From: Verrucomicrobiaceae bacterium
Lineage (GTDB): Bacteria > Verrucomicrobiota > Verrucomicrobiia > Verrucomicrobiales > Verrucomicrobiaceae
Assembly (NCBI GenBank): GCA_947507875.1
Contig: CANNQP010000018.1
Coordinates: 17,380-81,379, forward strand
Direction of reading: 5' to 3'
Length of the DNA: 64,000 bases
This document shows, one piece after another, positions 10,008-18,070 of this stretch. Within the stretch, counting starts at the first letter, position 1. Every line of letters begins with the position of its first letter. The notes beneath the pieces are model-generated. The model was not told the origin of the DNA, made no database searches, and was given only the letters and a program-made list of their open reading frames with translations. The translations under genes were made by a program, and so were the position numbers.

Positions 10008-10448
10008 TCATTCTTCACCGCTCAGGATGACACTGCCGGTGGCAAGTGTGGAGCCATCGATCCTTGTGATTTCGCCACTGATTTGCACGAGGCCTGGCAT
10101 CACTGCATCTTGCTTGGCATGAATGAGCATGGTTTCACCTGGCGTGATGCTGCCGAGAATTTTGAACTGTCGCACAGCGGTTAGGCGCACGTTTTGCAGG
10201 GGATGGTTAGCTCGTGAGCTTTGCGCAAGCACGCCTCCGAGCTGAGCGAGCGACTCGATCATGATGACACCGGGCAGAAGGGGATGGCCAGGAAAGTGTC
10301 CACTCAGAAAGGCTTCGTCTCCTTTCAAGGTCCACCGTGCGGAGGCAGAGCTGCCAGGGATCAATTCGGTGAGTGCATCGAGAAATCGAAATGAAGGACC
10401 GTGGGGCAGGGCGGAAAGCGCCTGGAAATGCTCGGGGGTCTGCGACAT
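10008..10448 (-). CDS. FabZ-like 3-hydroxyacyl-ACP dehydratase
   Basis: A 146-residue hot-dog fold dehydratase, the usual FabZ length, which removes water from 3-hydroxyacyl-ACP in fatty-acid synthesis. The signature is GHFPGHPLLPGVIMIESLAQ: the His of GHFPGHP and the Glu of MIESLAQ are the catalytic pair. LPHGPSFRFLDALTEL takes the place of the usual LPHR-YPFLLVDRV start, so the usual Arg and Tyr near the N-terminus are missing, a sign of a specialised paralogue. I chose the ATG at 10448; an upstream in-frame start adds 18 unlikely residues. It faces an acyltransferase gene 75 bases away. The pair may serve a special lipid or polyene pathway (inference). Confidence 0.85.
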   Translation of the reverse strand: MSQTPEHFQALSALPHGPSFRFLDALTELIPGSSASARWTLKGDEAFLSGHFPGHPLLPGVIMIESLAQLGGVLAQSSRANHPLQNVRLTAVRQFKILGSITPGETMLIHAKQDAVMPGLVQISGEITRIDGSTLATGSVILSGEE

Positions 10449-10523
10449 GATGAGAAAAGATGATGCAATGAAGTTCCATCCTGACAACCACGGGCAGATC
10501 AACCACGACCAAACTTTTACCTG

Positions 10524-11333
10524 ATGACGGCGGTGCCAGCCAAGGCAGGTCCCATGAATGGATTCGCCGCCAGGGCTCGTGCTTTGGGGGTGGCCTTGTT
10601 GATTTTAGTCGCATGGACACTCGCGGCTTGTTTCACAATGCCCGTGATTTACGTCGCCTTGCTGCTCCAGGCACCGCCGCGCCGCCGTGAGCTAGGTCAA
10701 AGGGTGCTTCGTGGGGTGTTTCGCGGCCTGGTTGAGTTTTTGCAGAAGTCCGGCGTGATCACCGTGACTTATCAGGGGTTTGAACCGCTGCTCGCATGCT
10801 CTGGCCCGGTCATTCTGGCTCCGAATCATCCCGCGCTTTGGGATGCGGTGTTCATTCTGGCTAAAGTGGATCGTGCCGCCTGCGTGCTCAAGGCTTCGCT
10901 GCTGCGCAATCCACTGCTTGTCGTGGGGGCCAGAGCGGCAGATTATATCCCACATGAGCCCGCGCATCAGATGTTGCGGCGCTGCCTTGAGCTGCTGCGC
11001 AGCGGCGAACGTGTTCTGTTTTTTCCTGAGGGAACACGCACCTGTTTCGCCAAGGGTTGCGTGAATCCACTCAGCGGTGGCTTGGCCGTGCTGGCTCGGA
11101 ATTCGGGTGCCCCGGTGTGGCCCATCTACATCCAAACCAGCAGCGGTTACTTGGGCAAAGGATGGCCGATTTGGCGTCTGCCGTCGGAGACCATCCATGT
11201 GCGTCTTTGTGCCGGAACACCGATAACCTACTCTCAAGATCAAGACGCGGCTGAGTTTCTTGAAATGCTGCGTGCGACTTACGTGGCAGCGGGTTGTGGC
11301 CAGGTGTCCATCGAGCCAACAAAAAATGCATGA
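10524..11333 (+). CDS. PlsC-like lysophospholipid acyltransferase
   Basis: The 269-residue protein transfers acyl chains to lysophosphatidic acid or a related lipid at the inner membrane. A hydrophobic segment at about residues 20-50 anchors it. The acyltransferase motif I is NHPALWD (HX4D) and motif III is FFPEGTRT. PVWPIYIQTS is the last strand region. A second possible start, the Met at residue 11 (10554), fits the membrane anchor equally well. It faces the FabZ-like gene across a 75-base gap, so the two probably share a regulatory region. The last codons and the stop lie inside the terminator hairpin of the opposing aguA gene. Confidence 0.87.
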   Translation: MTAVPAKAGPMNGFAARARALGVALLILVAWTLAACFTMPVIYVALLLQAPPRRRELGQRVLRGVFRGLVEFLQKSGVITVTYQGFEPLLACSGPVILAPNHPALWDAVFILAKVDRAACVLKASLLRNPLLVVGARAADYIPHEPAHQMLRRCLELLRSGERVLFFPEGTRTCFAKGCVNPLSGGLAVLARNSGAPVWPIYIQTSSGYLGKGWPIWRLPSETIHVRLCAGTPITYSQDQDAAEFLEMLRATYVAAGCGQVSIEPTKNA

Positions 11334-11353
11334 AGCGTGAGGCTTCATGCATT
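11321..11353 (-). terminator. Rho-independent terminator of aguAB, overlapping the plsC stop
   Basis: On the minus strand AATGCATGAAGC and GCTTCATGCATT form a perfect 12-base-pair stem with a five-base loop, followed directly by a run of T. It ends the aguB-aguA transcript. The left arm on the plus strand contains the TGA stop of the convergent acyltransferase gene. On the plus strand no T-run follows, so termination there should be weaker. Confidence 0.85.
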
Positions 11354-11378
11354 CTCGAAGGCAAAAGACTTCCTCAAA

Positions 11379-12425
11379 TCACTTCGGCTGCGTCATCGCG
11401 ATGCAGTGCAGCGCACCGCCTTCCGTGACGAGGTCTTTGCAGGTCACCGGGATGATTTCGCGGCCAGGGAAGCATTCCGCGATCTTGTCTTCCGCCATCT
11501 GGTCCTTTTTCTTTTGACCGAAAATGGGGACCATGACGGCATTGTTGAGGATCAAGAAATTCGCGTAGCTGGCAGGCAGACGATTGAGACGCCAGTCCTT
11601 CATTTCGATGGCGTTGGGCATCTCGACCTCGATGATTTCCAGTTTGCCCCCGCCGGGCAGGCGCACGTCATCGAGTTGCTCGCGGATTTGCTTCAGCACC
11701 TTGTAGTTCGGGTCGTTCTCTTTGGATTCGACCATGCAGATGACGGCGTCTTCGCGAACGAAACGGACGAGGTCGTCGATGTGGCCATCGGTGTCGTCGC
11801 CTTCGATGCCTTGCTTGAACCACACGATGTCAGTGACTCCGAGCATGGCCTTCAGCTCTTTTTCGACCTCAGCCTTGGTGCGTGCTTTGCCGCCATTGCG
11901 GTTCGGGTTCAGCAGCACCGACTCCGTGGTCAGCAGCAGGCCTTTGCCGTTCGACTCAATGGCTCCACCTTCCAGAGTGAAGTCCGATTCAAAACGCTCC
12001 ATTTTCAGCGCCGCAGCAGCTTTGGCAGGGATTTGATCGTCGAGATCATAAGGGAACTTGCCACCCCAGGAATTGAACTTCCAGTCCGTCACGGCCACTT
12101 GGCCAGTCTCGTTATGCTTGATGAAAATGGGGCCGTGATCGCGGCACCAGACATCGTTCGTCAGGTTCTCGTAGATGTCCACCTGGCTGAGATCGCCTTC
12201 ATTGTCGGCGATGCTGAGTCGGATGTTCATGTGGGCGAGCATGGGAGCATTGATGCGCACACGCTCGTAGCGGGAGATGGAGCTGGCGATTTCACCAAAC
12301 TTGTCCTGAATGCGGTGAAAGGTCTTGGGGCAGCTTTCCTTGTTGTGGGGCCATGACAGCCAGACAGCCTCCTGGGGTTCAAATTCGGCAGGAAGGCGGT
12401 AGTTTTTCGGGTAGGCTTTACTCAT
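11379..12425 (-). CDS. aguA: Agmatine deiminase
   Basis: AguA converts agmatine to N-carbamoylputrescine and ammonia. The 348-residue protein is a peptidyl-arginine-deiminase-type enzyme of typical length. Visible blocks are WLSWPHNKESCPK, VWCRDHGPIFI (catalytic Asp and substrate site), LEGGAIESNGKGLLLTTE, LNPNRNG, GDDTDGHIDDLVRFV (catalytic His and Asp) and EGGALHC near the end, with Cys341 as nucleophile. Its start overlaps the last codons of aguB by eight bases, so the two are cotranslated and the product passes to AguB. No arginine decarboxylase is in the window. Confidence 0.96.
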   Translation of the reverse strand: MSKAYPKNYRLPAEFEPQEAVWLSWPHNKESCPKTFHRIQDKFGEIASSISRYERVRINAPMLAHMNIRLSIADNEGDLSQVDIYENLTNDVWCRDHGPIFIKHNETGQVAVTDWKFNSWGGKFPYDLDDQIPAKAAAALKMERFESDFTLEGGAIESNGKGLLLTTESVLLNPNRNGGKARTKAEVEKELKAMLGVTDIVWFKQGIEGDDTDGHIDDLVRFVREDAVICMVESKENDPNYKVLKQIREQLDDVRLPGGGKLEIIEVEMPNAIEMKDWRLNRLPASYANFLILNNAVMVPIFGQKKKDQMAEDKIAECFPGREIIPVTCKDLVTEGGALHCIAMTQPK

Positions 12426-13287
12426 CGAGATAGCGTTTGGTCAGAGGGGAATAGGTGTCAATGCGACGATCGCGGAAAAAAGGCCAGATGCGACGAAAGT
12501 CCTCCACAGCGCCCTTATCCACGGGCACGATGAGAATCTCTTCTTTTTCGACAGAGGCCTTGGCGACGATTTCGCCATAGGGATTCGCCACAAAGGACTG
12601 TCCCCAAAATTCAGTATCATCTTGGTGGCCCGTGCGATTCACGGCGGCGACATAGCATCCATTCGCCACGGCATGACCGCGTTGCACGGTTTCCCAGCCG
12701 CAGTGCTGCGCCTGGCCTAGCTCAGCCTTTTCGCGACTGAGCCAACCGATGGCGGTGGGGTAAAAAAGAATCTCTGCTCCTGCGAGTGCCGTCAGTCGTG
12801 CCGCTTCAGGATACCACTGGTCCCAGCAGATCAGCACCCCGATCCGGCCGAAGCGGGTGTTCCAGACGCGATAGCCAAGGTCGCCTGGCGTGAAGTAAAA
12901 CTTCTCCTCGAACCCAGGGTCCTGAGGGATATGCATCTTGCGGTAAATGCCGAGCACGGTGCCATCCGCATCAATCACTGAAGCCGTGTTGTGATACAGA
13001 CCGGGACCGCGTTTTTCAAACAAAGGCACGATCAGCACCACACCGAGTTCTTTCGCTAGCGCTGCTAGGTGATGGGTCGTGGGACCGTCCGGCACGTGTT
13101 CGGCTAGGTCAAACAAGGCCGTGTCCTGACGTGTGCAGAAGTAGGGGATGTTGAACAGCTCCTGCAGGCAGATGATTTGCGCTCCTTGGGAGGCCGCCTC
13201 ACGGATCAGCGCCTCATGCCGCGCCAAGCTTTCAGCCTGGGTGGCAAAGGTGGTTCCTTGGATGAGTCCGAGAGTGACGGTGGACAT
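12418..13287 (-). CDS. aguB: N-carbamoylputrescine amidase
   Basis: AguB hydrolyses N-carbamoylputrescine to putrescine, CO2 and ammonia, finishing the agmatine route to polyamines. The 289-residue nitrilase-fold protein shows the catalytic triad: Glu43 in CLQELFNIPYFC, Lys117 in YRKMHIPQD and Cys154 in LICWDQWYPE. CWDQWYPEAAR and FYFTPGDLG are characteristic of the carbamoylputrescine subgroup. It is the first gene of the aguB-aguA operon, with the stop inside the start of aguA. It is cytoplasmic, with no signal peptide. Confidence 0.95.
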   Translation of the reverse strand: MSTVTLGLIQGTTFATQAESLARHEALIREAASQGAQIICLQELFNIPYFCTRQDTALFDLAEHVPDGPTTHHLAALAKELGVVLIVPLFEKRGPGLYHNTASVIDADGTVLGIYRKMHIPQDPGFEEKFYFTPGDLGYRVWNTRFGRIGVLICWDQWYPEAARLTALAGAEILFYPTAIGWLSREKAELGQAQHCGWETVQRGHAVANGCYVAAVNRTGHQDDTEFWGQSFVANPYGEIVAKASVEKEEILIVPVDKGAVEDFRRIWPFFRDRRIDTYSPLTKRYLDE

Positions 13288-13374
13288 GAATGGGCGAGAA
13301 ATGGGGCGCGATCTTTGGGAGAGAGCAAAGGCTCACGCAAGCAAAGATGTGGGTTGCTGCCTCACTTGCGCAAT

Positions 13375-14136
13375 TTAGCGACCCTCTGAAACGGTAGGGC
13401 GGATGGGAATATCGTGCTCGGTCGGTCGATCCAGGATTTCTTCCAGGGGAAATCGGCGGATCGTGCCCGCTTGGTTTGCTTGCACAAACGTGCCTGCTCC
13501 GACATCCATGCACGTCAGCCAACCCAACGCGCCATAAACCCAGGTGTCGAGACAGATGGCATAGGGCTTCACGTTGGGCCATCCACTCTTCTGGGCGGTG
13601 TGCCCACAGATGATTCGTTTTTTTGAAGTATGTGGGAAGACATCGTCAAATCGAGTCCAGAATAGCCAGTTGTCAGATTGCTCCGCGAGGCTGTAGTAGG
13701 CATTCGCGTTCGCATGAACGTAGAGGTTTGTGGCATCCTCATGGTATCGGAGGCAGCGCTTCAAAAATTCCTGATGCTCTAGCGTCACGCTTTGCTTGAG
13801 ATGTCCTGGCGTCACGCTTTCCCATGAGACAATGCCTGGATCGGGCAAGTAGGATTGGATGGTCTCCATGCCGCCGACTCGCAGCCAGCCTTCTGGCTCC
13901 ATGTTCCCGTTCAAGGCTTCTAGGAAAAGGATCTCATGATTGCCCGTGAGGGGTTTGAGCTGCGTTTTTTTTTCGAGCTGCAGCAGCAAGTCCAAGACCC
14001 CTTTTGAATCAGGACCACGATCCACGTAGTCTCCGAGGGTGATGAGGGTATCATCGGGCCCTGGCTGCACTTCATGAATAAGCGCGCGCAAGGCTGAGGA
14101 GCAGCCATGGATGTCGCCAATTGCCAAAGTTCGCAT
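13375..14136 (-). CDS. Serine/threonine-type metallophosphatase (calcineurin-like)
   Basis: A 253-residue phosphatase of the PPP/bacteriophage-lambda type. The metal-binding motifs are in order: GDIHGC at residues 7-12, GDYVDRGPDSKG and GNHE, followed by later His positions in YVHANANAY and CGHTAQ. I chose the start MRTLAIGDIHG at 14136, because this phosphatase class begins right before GDIHG; an upstream in-frame Met adds 11 residues. Possible roles are protein dephosphorylation or nucleotide (ApppN) hydrolysis; motif reading cannot decide. It lies between aguB (same strand, 87 bases away) and divergent glcF. Confidence 0.88.
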   Translation of the reverse strand: MRTLAIGDIHGCSSALRALIHEVQPGPDDTLITLGDYVDRGPDSKGVLDLLLQLEKKTQLKPLTGNHEILFLEALNGNMEPEGWLRVGGMETIQSYLPDPGIVSWESVTPGHLKQSVTLEHQEFLKRCLRYHEDATNLYVHANANAYYSLAEQSDNWLFWTRFDDVFPHTSKKRIICGHTAQKSGWPNVKPYAICLDTWVYGALGWLTCMDVGAGTFVQANQAGTIRRFPLEEILDRPTEHDIPIRPTVSEGR

Positions 14137-14228
14137 CAAGCATTCTGGACGGTGCCTGCTTTTGCGCAAGTTTGGATGCAGGCCTCGACAGGAGAGGTCG
14201 TCTTTTTGCGTCTCCTCCTCACCTCCTC

Positions 14229-15533
14229 ATGAATCTTCTCCAGAGCCTTGATTATTCGGTGCTACAGCAGTGCATGCACTGCGGCATGTGCCTGCCCACT
14301 TGCCCGACCTACGTCGAGACTCGCAGGGAGCGGAGCAGTCCACGGGGGCGCATTTCTCTCATGCGTTCCATTGCCGATGGAGCATTGCCACTTGGGCCTG
14401 AATTTGCGGACGAGATGTACTACTGCCTCGGCTGCCTCGCCTGCCAGACCGCCTGCCCGGCAGGGGTCGATTATGCCCAGCTTTTCGAGACGGCACGCGC
14501 TGAGATCGAGCGCAGCGAAGTCGCCCGTCATCCTGAACGTGACTTTTGGCGCTGGCTCACCCTGAACGTTCTTTTCATGCACCCACGGCTATTGCGTTTG
14601 GTGGGTTGGGGCTTGCGACTCTGGCAAAAAAGCGGTCTCGATCGCCTGCTGCGCCGCTATCATTTCCTGGGCCTTTTGCCAGCCAAGCTCCGCAAGCTTG
14701 AACCGCAAACCCCACGCATGGCCGAGGCCTTTTCCGATTCGCTCATCGCGCCGGTTGAGTCGCTGGCGGCCCCCGGTGCTCGCCCTCGGCATCGTGTCGG
14801 CCTGCTCACAGGCTGCATCCAGGATCTCGCTTTTTCTCACATCAATCGTGACACGGTGGATGTGCTTTTGGCCAATGGCTGTGAGGTCATCACGCCACGT
14901 TCGCAGCCCTGCTGCGGTTCCCTTCATGCCCACAATGGCGAGTTGGAATTGGCTCGTGAGCTGGCTCGCCGTCAGATCGATAGCTTCGATCTAGACGAAG
15001 TGGATGCCATCATCACCAATGCCGGGGGCTGCGGTTCACATCTGAAGCAGTATGGCCATCTCTTGCACCATGATCCGCTGTATGCCGCAAAAGCACGGCA
15101 ATGGGATCGCAAGGTGAAGGACATCCACGAATGGTTAGCCCAGATCGGCATCCGCCCACCGCAGCCTCTCACGCCGCTCTCGCCTCAGTCGGTGACTTAT
15201 CACGAGAGCTGTCATCTGTGTCATGGACAAAAAGTCAGCCGCCAGCCCCGACAAGTCTTGCAGGCCATCCCTGGCTTGAAGCTGCAGGAGTTGCCTGAGT
15301 CAAACTGGTGCTGTGGCAGTGCTGGCATCTACAACATCACCCAGCCTGAGCAATCCGCCAAACTGCTGGAGCGGAAAGTCGGCCACATCCGCCGCACGGG
15401 CGCGGCCTGCGTCGCTACCTCGAACCCTGGCTGTCATCTCCAACTCGCCCAGGGGCTGCAAGCGGACGGCATCGAGGTCACCCAGCCCGTGACCCTGCTG
15501 GCCCAAGCCTATCGCGCGGAACAAGCGAACTGA
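14229..15533 (+). CDS. glcF: Glycolate oxidase iron-sulfur subunit
   Basis: GlcF passes electrons from glycolate oxidation by GlcD/GlcE to the membrane. The N-terminus carries two 4Fe-4S motifs, CMHCGMCLPTCP and CLGCLACQTACP. Two CCG domains follow: GLLTGCIQD with SQPCCGSLHAHNG, and YHESCHLCHGQ with NWCCGSAGIYN. The length from the ATG at 14229 is 434 residues, close to the family norm; an in-frame start at 14121 would add a non-conserved lead. glcD and glcE are not in the window, so the gene is separated from its partners. A related heterodisulfide-reductase-type subunit such as LutA-like is a weaker alternative. Confidence 0.9.
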   Translation: MNLLQSLDYSVLQQCMHCGMCLPTCPTYVETRRERSSPRGRISLMRSIADGALPLGPEFADEMYYCLGCLACQTACPAGVDYAQLFETARAEIERSEVARHPERDFWRWLTLNVLFMHPRLLRLVGWGLRLWQKSGLDRLLRRYHFLGLLPAKLRKLEPQTPRMAEAFSDSLIAPVESLAAPGARPRHRVGLLTGCIQDLAFSHINRDTVDVLLANGCEVITPRSQPCCGSLHAHNGELELARELARRQIDSFDLDEVDAIITNAGGCGSHLKQYGHLLHHDPLYAAKARQWDRKVKDIHEWLAQIGIRPPQPLTPLSPQSVTYHESCHLCHGQKVSRQPRQVLQAIPGLKLQELPESNWCCGSAGIYNITQPEQSAKLLERKVGHIRRTGAACVATSNPGCHLQLAQGLQADGIEVTQPVTLLAQAYRAEQAN

Positions 15534-15559
15534 ATCCGCCTCCTGCCGGCCCGTGTTTT

Positions 15560-16753
15560 TCAGGGCAGCTGCGCGCCGCCGATGAAAACGCGTTGCACCT
15601 CGAGTTTCCGGCTCAAAAGCACCACATCGGCGTTTTTGCCTGCTTCGAGGCTCCCGGTGTGCTTTGAAATGCCGGTGAGCTCAGCGGGCGTGAGGCTGGC
15701 CATGCGCACCACCTCCGGCAGCGTCGCGGAGGTGTCGCGTTTCATCTGTCGCACCATGTGATCCATGCCCACGATGCTGCTGGCGAGGCTCGTGCGGCCT
15801 GGAGCCCAGCCCACGCGACCATCGCTCTCGAACCACGAACCATCTTCCGCCGCGCCGAAGCGATAATTCCCCGGCGGCAGGTCCAATGCGCGGTTCGCAT
15901 CGGTCACGAGGCACAGCTTGCGCGGTCCTTTGAGCCGAAACGCGAAGTCGAGCAGTTCCGGCGCGAGGTGGCAACCATCGGCGATCACCTCCGTGCTCAT
16001 GTCCGCTGTGCCGAGCACGAATTCGAGCATGCTGCCACGCATCGGCACGCCGAGCCGCGAACGCACCGAGGCCACGTTGCTCATCGCGCACCAAAAGTGG
16101 TCCACATGCCGCATCCCGACCTTGAACGCTGCCGCCATCTCCAGCCAGCTTGCGTTCGAGTGCCCGCAAGTGATCAGGCAGCGCCGTTTTTTCGCCTCGC
16201 GATAAAACTCGACCGCACCCGGCAGCTCCGCCGCGCAGGTGGCGATGCGAACGAGCCCGCTTTCAAAGTAAGCGCGATACTCCGCTGCCGTAGGCTCCCG
16301 CCGACCCGCCGCCGAATGACAGCCCACCTTGTCCTCCGCGAAAAACGGCCCGTAGAGATGCACCCCAGCGATTCGTGCGCCGTTCGTTACCCGCTTCTCG
16401 CTTTGCACTGTCTTCACCGCATCCAGCATCGCGTGAATCTGCTCCGGCGAGCCCGTGGTGGTCGTCGGGAAAATCGTCGTCGTGCCATGCCGTGCATGCG
16501 CCCGACACGCCATGCGCACGGCCTCGCTCGTCCCGTCCATGAAATCCGCTCCGTCACCGCCATGCACATGGATGTCGATGAACCCTGGCGCGAGATAGCC
16601 ACCGCGTCCGTCGATCACTTCGACCTCCGCTGCGATCTTCGGCCTCTTCCTCGACACCGACACGATCTTTCCCTTCTCACAAACCACCCACGCATTCTCC
16701 ACGAGACGATCAGGCAGAATGGCGGTGAGGTTCGAGAAAAGGAGATTCATCAA
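15560..16753 (-). CDS. nagA: N-acetylglucosamine-6-phosphate deacetylase
   Basis: NagA removes acetate from GlcNAc-6-phosphate in amino-sugar use and cell-wall recycling. The protein has 397 residues, normal for the family. The metal-binding start is APGFIDIHVHGGDGADFMD, followed by HGTTTIFPTT, an acidic turn around GVHLYGPFFAEDKVGCH, the His of CGHSNAS and the HVDHFWCAMSNV region. VTDANRALDLPPGNYRF leads to the end. The usual HLEGPF is HLYGPF here: the Glu that binds metal in many NagA enzymes is replaced by Tyr, so metal use may differ. It is cytoplasmic. No nagB is adjacent; a DEAD helicase is divergent. Confidence 0.9.
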   Translation of the reverse strand: MMNLLFSNLTAILPDRLVENAWVVCEKGKIVSVSRKRPKIAAEVEVIDGRGGYLAPGFIDIHVHGGDGADFMDGTSEAVRMACRAHARHGTTTIFPTTTTGSPEQIHAMLDAVKTVQSEKRVTNGARIAGVHLYGPFFAEDKVGCHSAAGRREPTAAEYRAYFESGLVRIATCAAELPGAVEFYREAKKRRCLITCGHSNASWLEMAAAFKVGMRHVDHFWCAMSNVASVRSRLGVPMRGSMLEFVLGTADMSTEVIADGCHLAPELLDFAFRLKGPRKLCLVTDANRALDLPPGNYRFGAAEDGSWFESDGRVGWAPGRTSLASSIVGMDHMVRQMKRDTSATLPEVVRMASLTPAELTGISKHTGSLEAGKNADVVLLSRKLEVQRVFIGGAQLP

Positions 16754-16774
16754 ATGCGCAGATAAAATGTAAAC

Positions 16775-16806
16775 CGCTGATATGACGCTGACCAGACGCT
16801 AATCGA
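16775..16806 (+). repeat. Three 11-base tandem repeats
   Basis: CGCTGATATGA, CGCTGACCAGA and CGCTAATCGA follow each other without a gap, with a weaker related unit (CGCAGATAAAA) shortly before. They lie between the divergent nagA and helicase genes. One-turn phasing would suit a protein-binding array, but this may simply be a genomic interspersed repeat. Confidence 0.5.
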
Positions 16807-16942
16807 CAAATCATTCATTGCCATGCCATTCGCATCACGTGGGCGCGGATCAGTCAATGTCTGTGCTTGATGAAACAACCGAGTTGAGTTCTGGCTGATT
16901 TCTCCTCTTGGCATCCACCCCATCCCGGCGCAGGGGAGGACC

Positions 16943-18064
16943 ATGTCACATCCTTTTCTCCAACTCGGCGTCCCGCACGATCTGACCCGCGGGCTCGAAG
17001 AACTCGGCATCATCACGCCGACGCCGGTGCAGGACCAGGTCATCCCCTACCTCATCCAGAATGGAGGTGATCTTATCGCGCAGGCACAAACAGGCACAGG
17101 CAAGACCGCCGCTTTTGGTTTACCGCTGCTCCTGAAAATGAATCCGACGCTGCGTGAAATTCAGGGTCTGGTGCTTGCCCCGACACGCGAGCTGGCGAAG
17201 CAGATCGGCAAGCAGCTCTTTCGCTACACCAAATACAGCGAGAACAAACTCTTCGTCGAGGTGGCGTGTGGTGGTGATAAGATCGACACGCAGATCGAGC
17301 GCCTGCGCCGCCCCACGCACATCCTCGTCGCCACGCCGGGCCGCTTGACCGAACTGCTCGAAAAAGACGCCCTCACGCTCGAATTCGTCCGCTATGCGGT
17401 GCTCGATGAGGCAGACGAGATGCTCAGCATGGGCTTCAAGAAGCACATCGTCGAGATCCTGAAGATCGCTGCGATGCGCCGCAGCACCTGGCTCTTCTCC
17501 GCCACCTTCCCGAGTGCGGTAGGTGACCTCATCAAAGGCTGCATGTCGGCCAGCGCGCACCGCATCCAGATCGACACCGAGCAGGTCGTGAACCGTGACA
17601 TCGACCACCGTTACACGATCTGCGCTCGTGATGAAAAGACCGCCTTCATCACCAACTTCCTCAAGCGCCGCCGTGAGGAGCGCGGCCTCATCTTCTGCCG
17701 CACGAAATACGGCGCTATCCGCCTTGGTGAGGAACTGCGTGATGCCGGTCTCCGTGTCGAGGTTCTCCAGGGTGACCTCGCTCAGCGCGATCGAGACAAG
17801 GTGATGCGTGCCTTCAAAAAAGAGCGTGTTCCTTTTCTCATCGCCACCGATGTAGCCGCGCGTGGCATTGATGTCGCTGGTCTAAGTTTCGTGATTCATC
17901 ATCAGCTCCCCGACCAGCTCGAATACTACACCCATCGTAGCGGACGCACCGCCCGTGCGGGCAACAAGGGCATGTCGCTTGCTCTGATTGAACCGCAGGA
18001 GAAACCCCTGCTCAGCGCCCTCGCCCAAAAACTCCGTGTGGAGTTCCAAGAGTGGCGCAGGTAG
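16943..18064 (+). CDS. DEAD-box ATP-dependent RNA helicase
   Basis: The enzyme unwinds RNA duplexes using ATP, probably in ribosome assembly or RNA decay. Motifs in order: Q motif with TPTPVQ, Walker A AQTGTGKT at 48-55, PTRELA, TPGRL, DEAD in VLDEADEMLSMGF, SAT in FSATFP, IFCRT, DVAARGIDV and HRSGRTARAG. The 373-residue protein is just the two RecA-like domains; the C-terminal RNA-binding extension of DeaD/CsdA or the basic tail of RhlE is absent. A strong GGGGAGG ribosome-binding site lies a few bases before the ATG. It is a single gene, ending convergent with the beta-helix gene. Confidence 0.95.
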   Translation: MSHPFLQLGVPHDLTRGLEELGIITPTPVQDQVIPYLIQNGGDLIAQAQTGTGKTAAFGLPLLLKMNPTLREIQGLVLAPTRELAKQIGKQLFRYTKYSENKLFVEVACGGDKIDTQIERLRRPTHILVATPGRLTELLEKDALTLEFVRYAVLDEADEMLSMGFKKHIVEILKIAAMRRSTWLFSATFPSAVGDLIKGCMSASAHRIQIDTEQVVNRDIDHRYTICARDEKTAFITNFLKRRREERGLIFCRTKYGAIRLGEELRDAGLRVEVLQGDLAQRDRDKVMRAFKKERVPFLIATDVAARGIDVAGLSFVIHHQLPDQLEYYTHRSGRTARAGNKGMSLALIEPQEKPLLSALAQKLRVEFQEWRR

Positions 18065-18070
18065 CCTCGA

